Shown one piece after another: positions 35,130 through 46,589 of a stretch of 64,000 nt of DNA. The first letter of the stretch is position 1. Every line of letters starts with the position of its first letter. Under the pieces are notes generated by a model that worked only from the letters and a program-made list of their open reading frames with translations, did not search any database and was not told the origin of the DNA. A program made the translations under genes and the position numbers. Source of the stretch: Nephrocerus scutellatus (Eukaryota; Arthropoda; Insecta; Diptera; Pipunculidae); assembly GCA_947095585.1 (NCBI GenBank), contig OX352765.1:24396254-24460253 (forward strand). Direction: 5' to 3'.

Positions 35130-36540
35130 TGACTGCCAGCCAATGGCCAATGATTATAACAACGACTCTGGAAATATGTATTCATTATTTGGGGATGAGC
35201 TCGGCAGATTTATTTTTATTGTAGGAGGGCAGTTGGTCACGTAATTCCACCTTCGTTGACCATTGGTAGTATGGGAGTTGTGAACACGTTCCCTGACAGA
35301 GTTCAATGGACAGCAGACTCTCTTCATCGAGTCGAAGAACAATGTTACGCTCTTCCTCGCCAGTACGTCCGCTTTTTCATTGCCATCGATGTCCCTGCCC
35401 TGCACACTTGGGATAGGTGTTTGCTTTACCGAAGTCCATTCAGCTTGACACTGCCTGATAAGTTTTTAGTTATTGCAAGTCGCAATACTGACTTTAGTTG
35501 CAGATACTTACGCATATGCCAAAACCCTACCAGTTATAGCGGTACTATTAGCAAGTGCCTTACATGCCTCCCTAATCGCTGGGATGTCCGCATGAAAGAT
35601 GCTAGCAGACCCGTGCAGCTTGTAGTAGGTTCCTTGAAAGATTAAGTTTTTAAGAGAAGAAAGCAGAACCTACTCCATTTCACGTCTTGGATCCGTCGGT
35701 GAATAGGGTTACGTCAAAAAGTCCCAATATTCCTCCGTCCTACCAACTTTCTCTAGTCGGAAACTCTACGGCAGAACTGGGACTAAAGTTATATTTAAGA
35801 GTGCAGTAGTCAGTTGAGAATGGCAACAACTGCAGTATGTTGCAGTGTCCATATGGTTTGGCAACAAACCACCCAGATTCTATAAAACTGCACGTCGAAA
35901 CACGTGTATAATTGTGTTGAGAGCTTCAGTAGGACAGGACCGTAGTGCTCCAGTTATACAAACATTGGCTCATTTTTTTACTCTTTCTATCTTGCGGGCG
36001 TTGTACTGTACTTCTTGTTAATCGCCTGCCAGCAGAGCGCTCGATAGGCGAGAATAGGCCGTACCACCACTGTGTACAGCCAAAGAGTCATCCTCGGCTA
36101 CAGGCGCAATTCTTACCGATCATTTTGTAACTGGCATATAAAGTAGCTTGTATTGCTTCTTTGCCCTAAATTCTATATTGAAGTTCCAGCTGAGTTTCCT
36201 ATCTAGGATCAAGCTGAGATATTTAGCGTCTGAGGTAAGTGTAAATCTCTAATCATTGAGCTCGGGTTGGGCAAAACTCGGTATTTTCGACTTAGTGGTG
36301 AAGAGTAACATTTGTATTTTGCTAAAGTTAATTCCTAGACCACAGCTCGATGCCCTGGAGCTTACCCTCGGCTTAGAGTCCTTTCCATGACTTCAGTAAT
36401 CATAGAATGGTAGTTTCCTGACACATGTATCACCAGGTCGTCTGCATACGCAACAAATTTTTTCTGAGTACCCTGTTTATAACCATCAGCCACAATAAGG
36501 CCGATGCTGATGTTAATGCTGTATGATATATAATCGTCGA
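35130..36540 (-). mobile_element. Non-LTR retrotransposon fragment, RT catalytic box to RNase H
   Basis: On the minus strand, 36380-36490 reads FVAYADDLVIHVSGNYHSMI, the RT YADD box. The fragment runs through the RT tail (35940-36330) to RNase H at 35350-35405 (DIDGNEKADVLARKSVTL, the conserved GNEKAD motif). It ends near 35150. Frames are broken. 5' parts are missing. Confidence 0.8.
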
Positions 36541-36674
36541 TATAGAGATCACCATATACTTTTGTTGTTTTAAACCGTTTGATATGTTTTAAACCATTTA
36601 ATCCTTAAACACAGCCTAACATATGATTTTCCAATTTCTTCCAAAACAGATTTCGCTGCTGCATTTGTCCGCAA

Positions 36675-37748
36675 ATGGGATCAACTCGTGTAATTGCCGG
36701 TTATCCTTGGTCTTTAACTTCTGACAAGATGAAAGAAACTCCGGCAAAATCTGAAGGTGGTGCAACAGTTCTATCAGAGACTTTGCTGAAAATTGCCAAA
36801 AAAGAATTACGCGAGGACAAATGCTGCCGGGAGCAGAGTCTGGAACAGCTGCGCAATTGGATTGTGAAAAACGAAGACATTCGAAATATGCGTTTCGATG
36901 AGCAATTCCTGTTACGCTTCCTGCGTGTTAAAAAATTCAGTGTTCCCATGGCCGAGCAGACGCTCCTGAAGTATTTAAATCTTCGTCGCACCTTTCCACA
37001 CATGTTGAACCAGCTGGACTACTTGTGTCCCAAGTTGAATGACATCATCACGAGTGGGTATATTTTTGCATCACCAATTCGCGATCGGAACGGACGACGT
37101 GTTGTCATCACCAATGCGAGACATTTCAATCCGAAAGTGTACAGCAGTTCGGATCAAGCTCGCGCACACTTTGTCACCTACGAGTGCCTCATCGAGGATG
37201 AAGAAAACCAAATCCTAGGCTTAACACATGTTGGGGATTTTTCCGGAATAAGTACAGCGCTTGTGACCAATTGGAATCCGAATGAATTTGCTCGCGTTTT
37301 TAAATGGGGCGAACAGTCCTTGCCCATCCGCCACAAGGAGATCCATTTGGTTAACATTCCGTCGACACTGAAGTGGCTTATTGACTTTTTAAAGACGAGG
37401 GTAAGCACGAAAATCAAGAACCGCCTCAACTGCTATACAAGCGAGAAGGAGCTGCACAAGAGTATCGATCGCGAATGCCTACCTCTGGAGATGGGTGGCC
37501 GTATGCCAATGAAGGAGATGATCGAAGCGTGGAAAGTTGAACTTTCCAGCAAAAGAGATTTGATAATGGCGCTGGAAAAAATCGAATTGCTCAGCGACCG
37601 AGGCATTCAGACTAGCCGCTCCTCATCGTCATCGTCATCGTCGTCATCATCGTCTTCCTACACAACTGGCAAGAACACCAACGGCACGAGTTTTGTCTCC
37701 CAAATCGAATCTGTTACAGGAAGTTTTCGCAAGTTGGAATTTGATTAG
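36675..37748 (+). CDS. CRAL-TRIO lipid-transfer protein, clavesin / alpha-tocopherol-transfer-protein-like
   Basis: A 357-residue intronless frame, the first ATG after a good acceptor at 36649 (TTCCAAAACAG), so a non-coding 5' exon lies upstream. Residues about 50-110 are the CRAL-TRIO N-terminal helical domain (FDEQFLLRFLRVKKFSVPMA). Residues about 130-285 are the lipid-binding CRAL-TRIO (Sec14) domain, with GLTHVGDFSGIS, KEIHLVNIPSTLKWLIDFLK and the closing LPLEMGG segment. Family members carry retinoids, tocopherol or phosphoinositides between membranes in the cytosol; the ligand here is unknown. A run of 13-14 Ser, encoded by a TCN microsatellite at 37620-37659, lies in the C-terminal tail. 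The gene is convergent with PGRP-LD. Confidence 0.9.
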   Translation: MGSTRVIAGYPWSLTSDKMKETPAKSEGGATVLSETLLKIAKKELREDKCCREQSLEQLRNWIVKNEDIRNMRFDEQFLLRFLRVKKFSVPMAEQTLLKYLNLRRTFPHMLNQLDYLCPKLNDIITSGYIFASPIRDRNGRRVVITNARHFNPKVYSSSDQARAHFVTYECLIEDEENQILGLTHVGDFSGISTALVTNWNPNEFARVFKWGEQSLPIRHKEIHLVNIPSTLKWLIDFLKTRVSTKIKNRLNCYTSEKELHKSIDRECLPLEMGGRMPMKEMIEAWKVELSSKRDLIMALEKIELLSDRGIQTSRSSSSSSSSSSSSSYTTGKNTNGTSFVSQIESVTGSFRKLEFD

Positions 37749-38002
37749 TCGGAATGAATGGAAGACGGAAATAGTTTACATTTTGCACTCTCATATATTT
37801 TAAATTAATTCACCGAATATATATATATATATATATATATGGTGACATAGTACAAAGATATCACACAAATTCCAACACACGCTCATACACCTACATTACG
37901 TTTAAATACTTTTTCTCCATTCGATAATGTTCAATTAATTAAAAAAGAAGAAAAAATAAAATACTAATTTTTTTTTGTTTTATTGTATCCCATCGAACTT
38001 TC
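37749..38002. other. Shared 3' region of two convergent genes
   Basis: Holds an (AT)n run (37818-37840), a plus-strand AATAAA at about 37956 for the CRAL-TRIO gene and a minus-strand AATAAA (TTTATT at about 37978) for PGRP-LD. The two mRNAs are likely to overlap by a few tens of bases. Confidence 0.6.
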
Positions 38003-41000
38003 TTACAAGACATGCAACAAAGTATCGAATCGTTGCCACCGCGAGATCCGATTAAAAAGGGCCTGCCCGTCGAAGGGACAGACCGTTAAATTTCTCAGTC
38101 CATACACTCGGTACTGGTCATGCAGCTTTTTCCGGTTTGTTGATTCATTGATCAGAGATAAGGCAGACTGCAATTGCCCACTGCTCGGTTCAGAATTGGT
38201 GTAGTTGCCTGCAATAAATGAGAACATTTGAATTTATTTTTCGCATATCCATACACTCAAAAACATTTCTTATTAATTGTTAAACCAAACTATCAACAGA
38301 AAATATGACAAAACAAGAAAGCCATTTGGGACGGTCTTGATTATCTAATCGCTATTGCACTGTGATGGAGACTAGTATGGAGCCGTTGATATGACCACTT
38401 ACATCACACTCCCCTTTCCTTTGAACACACCCTGCCCATCCAATCAGCACCAGCAAACGACAATCGCCACCAAAATATCTCTATGTCTCGATGATCTCTA
38501 TTCCCCCCACTGCCGTTAGAATGATCACTTACGCCGATGATTGCTCTGTTGCTGCCTCCGGTGCAGATGTAAACGAGGCCACAAATAGGATAAACTCCTA
38601 TCTGAATTTAAATAAAAAAGGAAACTCCACCTCGCCTCCCAAAAATCATCTGCTACGCTGTTTACCTCTTGGACAAAAGAAGTCAGGCTATCCTTGACAT
38701 TCGTATTAACAACGAAATCATCCCTACAGTTAATAACCCCAAAATTTTAAGAGTCATATTCGACAACCTCCTTACCTTCTGTAGGCACGCAACAAAATAT
38801 TTGCAGTAAAGCAGTTGTAATAGGATTCTAAGAGCCCTAGCCGGAACCGCATAGGGTAAGGACAAAGAAGTCCTTGTGAAGACGTACAAAGCTATTGGCC
38901 GCTCAATTATTAACTACGCCGCTCCCATCTGGACATCATTTTTAAGTGACACACAATGGAATAATATTCAGTCTAGACAAAATACAGCTCTTCGTATCGC
39001 AACTGGGTACCACTCTATAACTAACCCCGATCATATTCATGACGAAACGTCTATGCTCTTCGTCAGGCAACACAATGAACTGTTGTCAAAACAGTTCCTG
39101 TTAGCTTGCCATCCCAGTTCACGATATCACTGTCAGTGAGATGCCTCCTCGCTACATACGTCAAGACATCAGGAGGTAGAGAGACTGCATAAACCCAGTC
39201 ATACCGGCCACCTGGAATTCCACCACTGTCCGTTCAGCCTCTAATAGTATACATAAACCCGGACAACCCTGGCACAACTTCGGTCGGGTTGGTGTCATAT
39301 ACTTCAGCCTATAATGCTGCATTATCCCTGGCGCCTATGATCTCTGCTCCGACTGTAACCAAGACACCCATACTACCTATTCCTCTGCCCCCTTCACCCT
39401 GAGCATTTCGACGTTACAGATCTGTCTGTGGTCCAACCCTGTTGGCGCTCTTCTTGGCCTGCCAACGTAACTCGATGACTATACACCACCTTTAGTTTAT
39501 CTAATCAGTTTAGGAACTTTTATTTTCAATTTGCATTGCTTACCATAAGCCTTAAGTTGTATAAGTTTTCAATATAGTTACTACAGTTTAAGGTATTTAT
39601 TTTCTTATCACGGTCTTGAAATGGAAGTTCTTGTTTCTTATGGAAGATAATAATAATATTCGGCGCGACAGACCATTGCGGTCCAAGGCCTAGCTTCTCT
39701 TAACCATTTGTGTTGAGCATGTATATTTTTGCACACAAAATGCAGGGGGCCTACAATTTAATGCCGAACGGCGAATTGAGAAGCTTTCCGTGACAAGTTA
39801 TTACTCTCGGACGTTTGTAAGACTTTCGCGAGAGGTGGGACACCGTGAAAAATATTTTTGGTGTTATAGTGTAAGATCGTTAATAATACTAATTTCGGCG
39901 TGACAGACCATTGCGGTCTAAGGCATAGCTTCTCGCACCCATTTGCGTTGTGCATGTATATTTTTGCACACAAATCGAAGGGACCGACAATTTAATGCCG
40001 TATCCGGCGAATTGAGAAGCTTTCCGTGACAAGTTATTACTCTCCGACGTTTTTCAGACATTCGCAAGAGGTGGGATCAGTAAAAATACTTTTGGTGTTT
40101 CCTGGGACTCGAACTACGAACCACGGCGCCTACAAGTTAGATCGTTAAGGTCATTGTAAAAGAAAGCTCCCAGATGGAACTTACGTTGTTGAGAGAAGGC
40201 TGGGCACGTGCAGGAAAGGTGGAGAATAGTCACCTTCTCCTCTACGTATATGCAACTTCTGCTGAAGTCGTTCGAGAAAACGCTAAGCCTTGCTGCGTGC
40301 TCGCGTATGAGACAGTGCCCGTGATGGCATGTATTATAGCACCAATGTGCAATCTTTTTTGAGGGAGCAAACACGTAAAGCGTTTTGGATCCAGCGTTTT
40401 GACGTCCTACGGTTAGTTTTCTCGGTAGCATCCTGCTTTAAGAAGAGTTTACATGTGTCGATAGGTATGCCTAAGGAACCATTTTCAGGTAAAAGGGGCA
40501 GTGTTATTCCATGTTTGGTGAGCACGTCAGCCTTACAATGAGAAGAGTGCCACTGTGGCTTTACAAACTCTTCCTTGTATGTTTGGCTTCCAGCTTAACT
40601 TTCTATTCAGAAAAGGATATTTGGCTTATTCATAGAAAGTCAAGCTAATGCTCTTAATATTTAGGTTTTCACCTAAACCGCAACAATCTGCTCATCTCGT
40701 TAGCTTGTTAAGAGCATTTTGTAGGAGTTCTTTGAAGGTATTAGATGGCTTCATAGAGACAGCAATAGCAACGTCATCTGCATTAGCGATAACCCCGACT
40801 CCCTCCCTATTCAGCATATCAGTTCTATAGAAAGGGGAATAGCACTCCACCGTGCGGGGTTCTTTTGCAGACAGATCTTCTAGCAGACGTTACACCCATT
40901 TTTGAATGAGCAGAACATTAATCAATTCGCCCAATGAGTCGCCTATGCTGACAGCCGAAGTGCCGACAGTGCATCTGTGATAGCAGATCAAGGAATGCTA

Positions 41001-41965
41001 CATTCTGGACTCTTTATAGTGAACACAGTACGCGTGTTGATCAGTAGACAAAAGAATGAATTCCAAATACATATAGCAATTCTTAAAATGTCAGTTCTAG
41101 TATTTCTCATGTTTGAGGCGAAACTTCTACTTTTTGAAAAAAGGCAGACTTATTACTAACTTAGTTGCAAACGTTTGGTTAAAATGTGTCTTCGAAATGG
41201 TAAAAATATCAAGAGCAACAGTTTCTTAATCTACCCTTATCTTACCAATGAATCCAATCACCAACGACGCTTGCCCTGGCAGTAGGGCGAAACCACTCTC
41301 ATGGTTCCATCCTCTCACCTCATATGTTTGACCATCGCCACCAATCAGAAAATTGTAGGGAATTTCATCGTTTCGGTTTTGCCGTCCCACCGCCTACAAC
41401 AATTGCAAATTTACGTCAGTAATAGGAAGGATTATTACTAAAGAATGGAAGTTCAAACCTTACCTGAAATTCCCTTATGATACGTACGCAATTATCTGGA
41501 TCATTGCAACGTTCACCACCAGTATGTAGTATGATGATGTACAGGACATTTGAACGATTCAATGTATTCCCCAAAGGCATCGCCACTTCGCTCCATATAT
41601 CCCGATCGACTAAATCCAAAGCGAATCCCAAGTTGGGACGGCGATCTATGTGTATCGTAATTAGATAATAATATTCTATAGTTGTTAGTGCGATCATGTA
41701 TTTACAGTTGCATTGTACTTACTTTCCCTCACCAGCAGATATGTTGCAATTGCAAATCCCACAACCAGGATGAAGAGAATCGCAAACACTGCAGTTTTGC
41801 ACACTTTGGCTTTGGATTTATTACAGTCCAGTGATTTTGAGTTGGAATTTCTCGAATTGTATTGTGTGAGTAGATGTTCATGCGTTGTTTCTCTTCGCCG
41901 TGGTTCCCCTAGCAGTGGGCTCGTTTCATTGGGTTCAGCATTGATCAGACTTGATGTTCGAATGC
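38003..41965 (-). CDS. PGRP-LD: Transmembrane peptidoglycan-recognition protein, PGRP-LD-like (5' end not found)
   Basis: Exons with matching phase: about 41723-41965, 41464-41645, 41246-41393 and 38003-38208. The first visible exon encodes a polar cytoplasmic stretch (NETSPLLGEPRRR) and one membrane helix (AVFAILFILVVGFAIATYLL), a type II layout. The rest is a PGRP/amidase-2-like domain: WSEVAMPLGNTLNRSNV, LHTGGERCNDPDNCVRIIRE, DEIPYNFLIGGDGQTYEVRGW, IGFIGNYTNSEPSSGQLQSA, YRVYGL and DGQALFNRISRW. The zinc-ligand His of amidase PGRPs is Leu here (IILHTGG), and the second, in GHR, is also Leu (YGLR). It is therefore probably a non-catalytic receptor or regulator. Assignment to LD rests on the type II layout and on PMI lying upstream on the same strand, as in Drosophila. 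The last intron, 3.0 kb, is full of retroelements. Confidence 0.8.
38430..39490 (+). mobile_element. Jockey-clade retrotransposon 3' part, in the PGRP-LD intron
   Basis: The plus frame reads VRMITYADDCSVAASGADVN (RT catalytic box, 38506-38570). The typical Jockey post-RT block follows (38876-39139: TYKAIGRSIINYAAPIWTSF, NTALRIATGYHS, LLSKQFLLACHP). A tail is at about 39420-39490. Stops and frameshifts are present. It is antisense to the host gene. Confidence 0.8.
39655..40146 (-). mobile_element. Possible tRNA-derived SINE with an internal duplication
   Basis: On the minus strand the right end reads GTTCGTAGTTCGAGTCCCAG, close to a tRNA B box (GTTCGAGTC), about 20 bases after TGTAGGCGCCGTGG, an A-box-like start. 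The body holds two ~237-bp direct copies (GACAGACCATTGCGGTC at 39666 and 39903; GAATTGAGAAGCTTTCCGTG at 39775 and 40012). It abuts the retrotransposon at 40146, so it might alternatively be that element's 3' tail. Confidence 0.45.
40146..40990 (-). mobile_element. Non-LTR retrotransposon, same LOA/R1-like family, copy 3
   Basis: On the minus strand, 40740-40990 matches the RT region of the 2.7-kb and 5.2-kb copies (NALSALR..., then TRRSARRTP and the YADDVAIAV-like box near 40770). The post-RNase-H tail is at 40146-40420 (GHCLIREHAARLSVFSNDF, EEKVTILHLSCTCPAFSQQR). Broken frames, internal deletions. Lies in the PGRP-LD intron in sense orientation. Confidence 0.75.
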
Positions 41966-42028
41966 CTTCGTTTTGGGAAAAAATAACAATTCGTAAGAGA
42001 AATTAAATAAGAATTTATTTTGTGAAAT

Positions 42029-42503
42029 TTAATGTTTTCGTGCAGCAGGACTCATGTAAGAGTAAGACACAATAAAAGAATTAGTGCCCCGGAATACACC
42101 AAGTGAAATGCACAACATGGTTAATAAATAGCAGTTCCAGACAGCATTGGAATTCATGGAATTCCATTTTCGCCGCTTCTGCCTCAATGCTTGCAATTGC
42201 ACCAGTGACAGGTCGCTGGGGTTTGCCAATGTTCTATCAATGTCATTAAAGTATGCTAGCACTTGAACAAACTTGAAGAAAATTTTTCCTCTATCGTGGG
42301 CCTGAGGATTTCGTACAATTCTATATAATATTATGTGTAAGATATCATATGACAGCGTCAATTTACCTAAGCCCTTTCGTGATATCGAAGGACTCGATCG
42401 CCATTACGATGCAGCGAGATTTTTCATCTTCATCCTGCTCAGTCGAGCTGGTTTGGGAGGGATGCCAAAACCAGACATGGCATTGTAATTGTATAGCTCG
42501 TCT
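42029..42503 (-). CDS. Unknown protein with a C-terminal membrane helix (3' part)
   Basis: Two exons join in phase: about 42367-42503 and 42029-42320, with TAA at 42029-42031 and AATAAA on the minus strand at about 42012. The protein has a moderately acidic stretch (SSTEQDEDEKSRC), then FFKFVQVLAYFNDIDRTLAN, a basic LQALRQKRRKW and a hydrophobic segment AVWNCYLLTMLCISLGVF before the end. I do not recognise it. The 5' part should lie further right but is not seen. It sits between PGRP-LD and PMI, on the same strand. It might be an alternative 3' end of a PGRP-LD/PMI transcript, though its own poly(A) signal argues for a separate gene. Confidence 0.5.
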
Positions 42504-42547
42504 CTGTAAATGCTCTCATATGCGGCTTTGAATCAATAAAAAGGTGA

Positions 42548-43060
42548 TTATCGATACTTCTTGTGTTTTCTTCGGCAGTATAAAAATTTGGTCGAAAGTT
42601 GATTTTCCAGGCAAGGAGCCAATTGGATTGTTGAAGAGGTGGGCTTCAGGCGTTCACACATTACGGAAGATAGGATCTTATACATGACGTTAAGGAGACT
42701 AATTCGTCTATAGTTGGCGCAATTTTGTGGGTCTCCTTTTTTATCGTAGGTCAAACAATTCATCAGGCATCCTTTCACCTGACCAAATTCTTTAGATAAG
42801 CAGATGTATGCACTCTATCAAGTCATCTCCTGCAGTTATGTAAAGCTTGACCGGTGAGCCTTCCGGCCAGAAGCTTTGTGCTTCTTCAGTATATATATTG
42901 CAATCCTTAGTTCAGCTTATTGTTTAGTTGTCCTTTCATCGTTCAGGTTGAATGAATAGCGGAGTGTTGATCCTCATCACCGCTAAACACTCTTCGGAAG
43001 TGGCCTCTCCACAGACTTTGATTCTACTACGTTTCCTTCCGTATATAGAAAGACTTCAGT
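42548..43060 (-). mobile_element. RTE-like reverse transcriptase fragment, 5' half of RT
   Basis: The minus frame at 42548-42778 reads KKGDPQNCANYRRISLLNVM and YKILSSVMCERLKP, the conserved RT block before the catalytic box in RTE/CR1-type elements. Upstream sequence to about 43060 looks like its linker. Stops are present. Confidence 0.7.
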
Positions 43061-44740
43061 TCGAGTTTTGCGGCTTTGTCATGTTACCTGTTTTTTTTAC
43101 CATTTGGTAAAATTTCTGATTATTCCTGGAATAGCATCTCTCAGTATCTTCGATGACGAACTTTTTTTTTTAGGTTTTTGTTCTGATAAGCAACCGATTA
43201 CAGCATAACATGTAAGCGTCTGATGCATTCATCATAAAACCACAGGTCCGTTTTTGACCGCAAAATGAGGCATGAGGTATGAGGCAAGAGGCTTTTATGT
43301 ACGTATGGAGTGTATAGCATACAATTTAATTGTTGTGTGGTATATTTTTCTTTGTTGGCGATGGTGTTCTTTTAATGACAGTGTGTACTACAAAATTGTC
43401 GCTGTGAGCGAATCGGATCTCTCTAGCCTCATGTAGGAGGCTGCTCACATGCTATAAGCGTCGAAAAAGATAAGAAGAAGAAGAAGACAGAAGATTAACG
43501 CGATGCAACCAATCATCGCTCATCGCCAGAATGCCATAATGCACGATGACTTTCCAATTAGGACATAGCCTAAGACCGCGTGTATTTGTTCGATGTGTCA
43601 GTTGCATACAAACGGCGGCAACGGATTTTAAGGGCTGGGCCTTTAAAAGTGTACAAAATTACATAAGCCCATTAGGCTGTGGCTTCAGTACAGCCGAAAC
43701 GCAACCGAACCGAAGGATGCAAATCCCTTATGCGTGTGTACTTTATAGTAAAACAAAAAACTATTTTTAGGGCGTTTGACGCTTACCTACCTTACTAAGG
43801 AAACGAGCCACAAAATATTGCACTCCACTACTCAAATTCGCGTACGACCAAGAGCTGAGGTAAAAAACTAACATTCCAATGATTGTAAAAAATTGCATTT
43901 ATAATGCTATGATTACAATTTTGATAATAAGACTTATTTAATTACTTTGAATTTCTCCACAAGTTCCACGCTTATAGACTGAGCGTTTCTGCGGTCGTGT
44001 AGATACTAGACTATTGAGACTATTTCGTAATATCGTTCATAATACTCTAAGTGAGACAAATACGATTATAATCTTCGACAACAGCTAAATGATCTATGTT
44101 ATATGATTTATGATACTATGTATGCATTCCTTAACGCCACTTTAAGCGATGTGGAATGAAGTGAAATGAAGCGTTCAGAGGGCTCCATATCGTCCGTATC
44201 ATCAATTACTCGAACACGATTCCTCACTGGGGAATCGAAGAATTTTCTCCAATGTTCTTAGACAAAAGTTTTTGAGACTTTGACTGCTCAGCTATATCGA
44301 ACGTACCTATTGAAAATGCTGTCCATCATCATCATCTTAAGCTGCGTACAGTGTATGTGACAGAAACCAACAGTTTCTTTCGTCAACCTTACGCAACAAC
44401 TATACGAACACAATTAGCTATTCTACTAACTACTTCTACTAAAGAAAAGTGCGTGTACTTATACACGCGCCTTAGAAGCTATACTTCTTTGGCATAACAA
44501 AACAAAATGAAGTTTATCCCGCGTGCCAATAGTTTACGTAAGTATAAAAGACGATAAAAAAATTGAAGAAAGATATTAAATACAATTAATAAAGGTTTGA
44601 TTAAAAAGAACAATTAAAGTTCACTGCGGAACAAAATGTCATAACCGAATAATTGGGAATGCTCTATAATATAAAATAATCAAAAATAAAATTAAATATG
44701 TAAATCAAAAGATCAAAATCAAAGAATCTTATAAGAACTC
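43061..44740. other. Gene-less stretch
   Basis: Includes an (AAG)n run near 43472 and otherwise unique AT-rich sequence. No gene supported. Confidence 0.4.
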
Positions 44741-44744
44741 TTAA

Positions 44745-45235
44745 AAAACCCAAAAAATAACTCCCAAAACGCTACAAAAAGACCATCACAAGACCTCAAA
44801 AGATCCCCAAAAACCCTCGAAAGAACCTAAAAGGACACCTCAAAACCACTTTCGAAAAGACCCGTAAGTCACTTCCAAATAACTCTTAGATGCCCCAAAA
44901 GGACACAAAAAATTCCTCAGAAAGACCCCTAAAACGCTACCAAGAGACCTACCGAAAGACTCCAAAAACTTTCCCAAAAGGCTCAAAAGCCCTCTAAAGA
45001 CCCCCAAAAAGACACCTAAAAGACCCCCAATAAGACCCCCAATAAACACCCTCAAAAGACCCCCAAAACACATTCAATAGACACATTCCCCAAAAGACCT
45101 CCCGAAAGACTCCAAAAACATTTCCAAATCCCCAAATACGCCTCAAAAGAACCTCGAAAGGCTCCCAAAAGATCCTTAAAAGACTTCCAAAAGGACACCC
45201 AAAAGACTACCAAAAGATTATCTTCAAAAGACACT
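44745..45235 (+). repeat. Degenerate A/C-rich array, (AAAAGACCCCC)-like units
   Basis: About 490 bp of variations on AAAAGACCCCC / CCCAAAAGACC with period near 11-13. The plus strand is rich in A and C and poor in T and G. The minus strand is thereby open in long frames full of Gly, Leu, Phe and Val (44840-45073, 45052-45234), which are repeat artefacts. Confidence 0.85.
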
Positions 45236-45304
45236 AAAGTTTTTTTTACACAAATTATTTTAAAGAAAAAACTCCTCGGCCTGGAGTCCGATACCTTCCA
45301 AATT

Positions 45305-45570
45305 TTAACAAAAAGGGTTTTTTTTTCGGAGATACAAATGTGTTCAAATTTTGAATAATATAGGGTTAATTTTTAAAGAATTTATATGGGAGCCCAGGGT
45401 CGAGGCCTCGGACCCAAAAACTACCAAATATTAATAGAAAGTGTTGTCATCGGAGACACACCCTTGCGCAGTGTTTGAAATCACTGGGCCTTAGGAAATG
45501 GGTTAAAAATTGAGCACAAGATTTGGCGGATACACCCGCGCAGGAGAAGTTAATATAGAGAACTAGATGT
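45305..45570 (+). repeat. Single diverged unit of the 114-bp family plus its tail
   Basis: GGAGATACAAATGTGTTCAA, then ATAGAAAGTGTTGTCATCGG, then GGGTTAAAAATTGAGCACAA and GTTAATATAGAGAA match the arrays at 24.2-24.9 kb and 58.8-59.2 kb. Confidence 0.75.
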
Positions 45571-45589
45571 TCTCAGGCACTTTGCTACC

Positions 45590-46480
45590 AGTGCATATGA
45601 ACCCCGGGATGGGGGGTGTGCTATAGCCTAAAATCTGCTGGGCCTGATGGCATTCCCGCTATAGTTTTGAAAAGGTGTTCTTCAACGTTAGCATTTCCAC
45701 TGCGCAGACTTTTCCATTTCTCTTATTCTTCTGGAGTCGTCCCAAGTAATTATAAAACAGCCTTTATCCAGCCTGTTCCTAAAAAAAGGCACCGAAACGA
45801 CATCTCTTTCCTTTCCAGGTCGTATTGGACGGATTCAAATACAATGTTCACCGCATAAACGCCGGTTTTCCTCAAGGCTCTGTTTTATCTCCGACACTCT
45901 TTCTGATTTTCATTAATGATCTCCTATCCACCACCTCTAATCCAATCCATTCCTTTGTTGACGACAGTACTCTTAGCTTTTCATATGACTTCACGCTTTC
46001 TGCACGCCCCTCTTCGTCACAAGTGGAACTTGAACAACAACGTATGTTACGCACGTTTAATTCTGACCATGACAGCATAAGAAGGAGGGGAATACATAAT
46101 AGAGTTGAATTTAACCCAATGCTGTCTTCTGTCGTCTAAGCGTAATTTAAACCCCCAACCTTTATCCATGAATGGATCTTGCATCAAAGAAACTGAAAAA
46201 CTCTCAATTCTCGGTATGTGCGTCAACAACAAGCATCGTTGGAATGACCACATCGGCAAAAATGAAATGAAAATGAAATGAAATGGAAACGTACAGAGAT
46301 TCCTTCTATAGCCGTACGTTGGTTATGTGGCCTGATTCTGTGTTTCCGCATTTGTATGATCTGCAGTCGTTTAAGACACGCGTGCATAGACATCTCATCT
46401 TTTCCTCTCCCTAATTTCCTAACGCCCACGCTGTGCTAAGCATTATAAGGGTGCAAACCTTAAGCGTGTGTACATTATAA
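45590..46480 (+). mobile_element. Non-LTR retrotransposon fragment, Jockey/CR1 group, copy B
   Basis: The plus strand reads SAGPDGIPAIVLKRCSSTLA and FIQPVPKKRHRND (45616-45800). After a deletion it gives AGFPQGSVLSPTLFLIFIND and HSFVDDSTLSFSYD (45855-45990), where ADD has become VDD. The C-terminal tail ends near 46470 in an A run. Same family as 16.6-18.0 and 49.6-50.4 kb. Confidence 0.8.
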
Positions 46481-46589
46481 AAAAAATATCCTTTCCCCCA
46501 CCAGCCAATAATGTGCATTGAAAATTTCATAAAAATTGCCTGGTAAATGCCATAAATAACAACCGCACGAAATTTAATTTCTATTGAAG

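Noticed and set aside
35256..35645. 129-codon plus frame
   Set aside because: Shadow of a minus-strand RNase H fragment (GNEKAD).
44840..45234. Gly/Leu-rich minus frames
   Set aside because: Product of the A/C-rich repeat array lacking stop codons on one strand.
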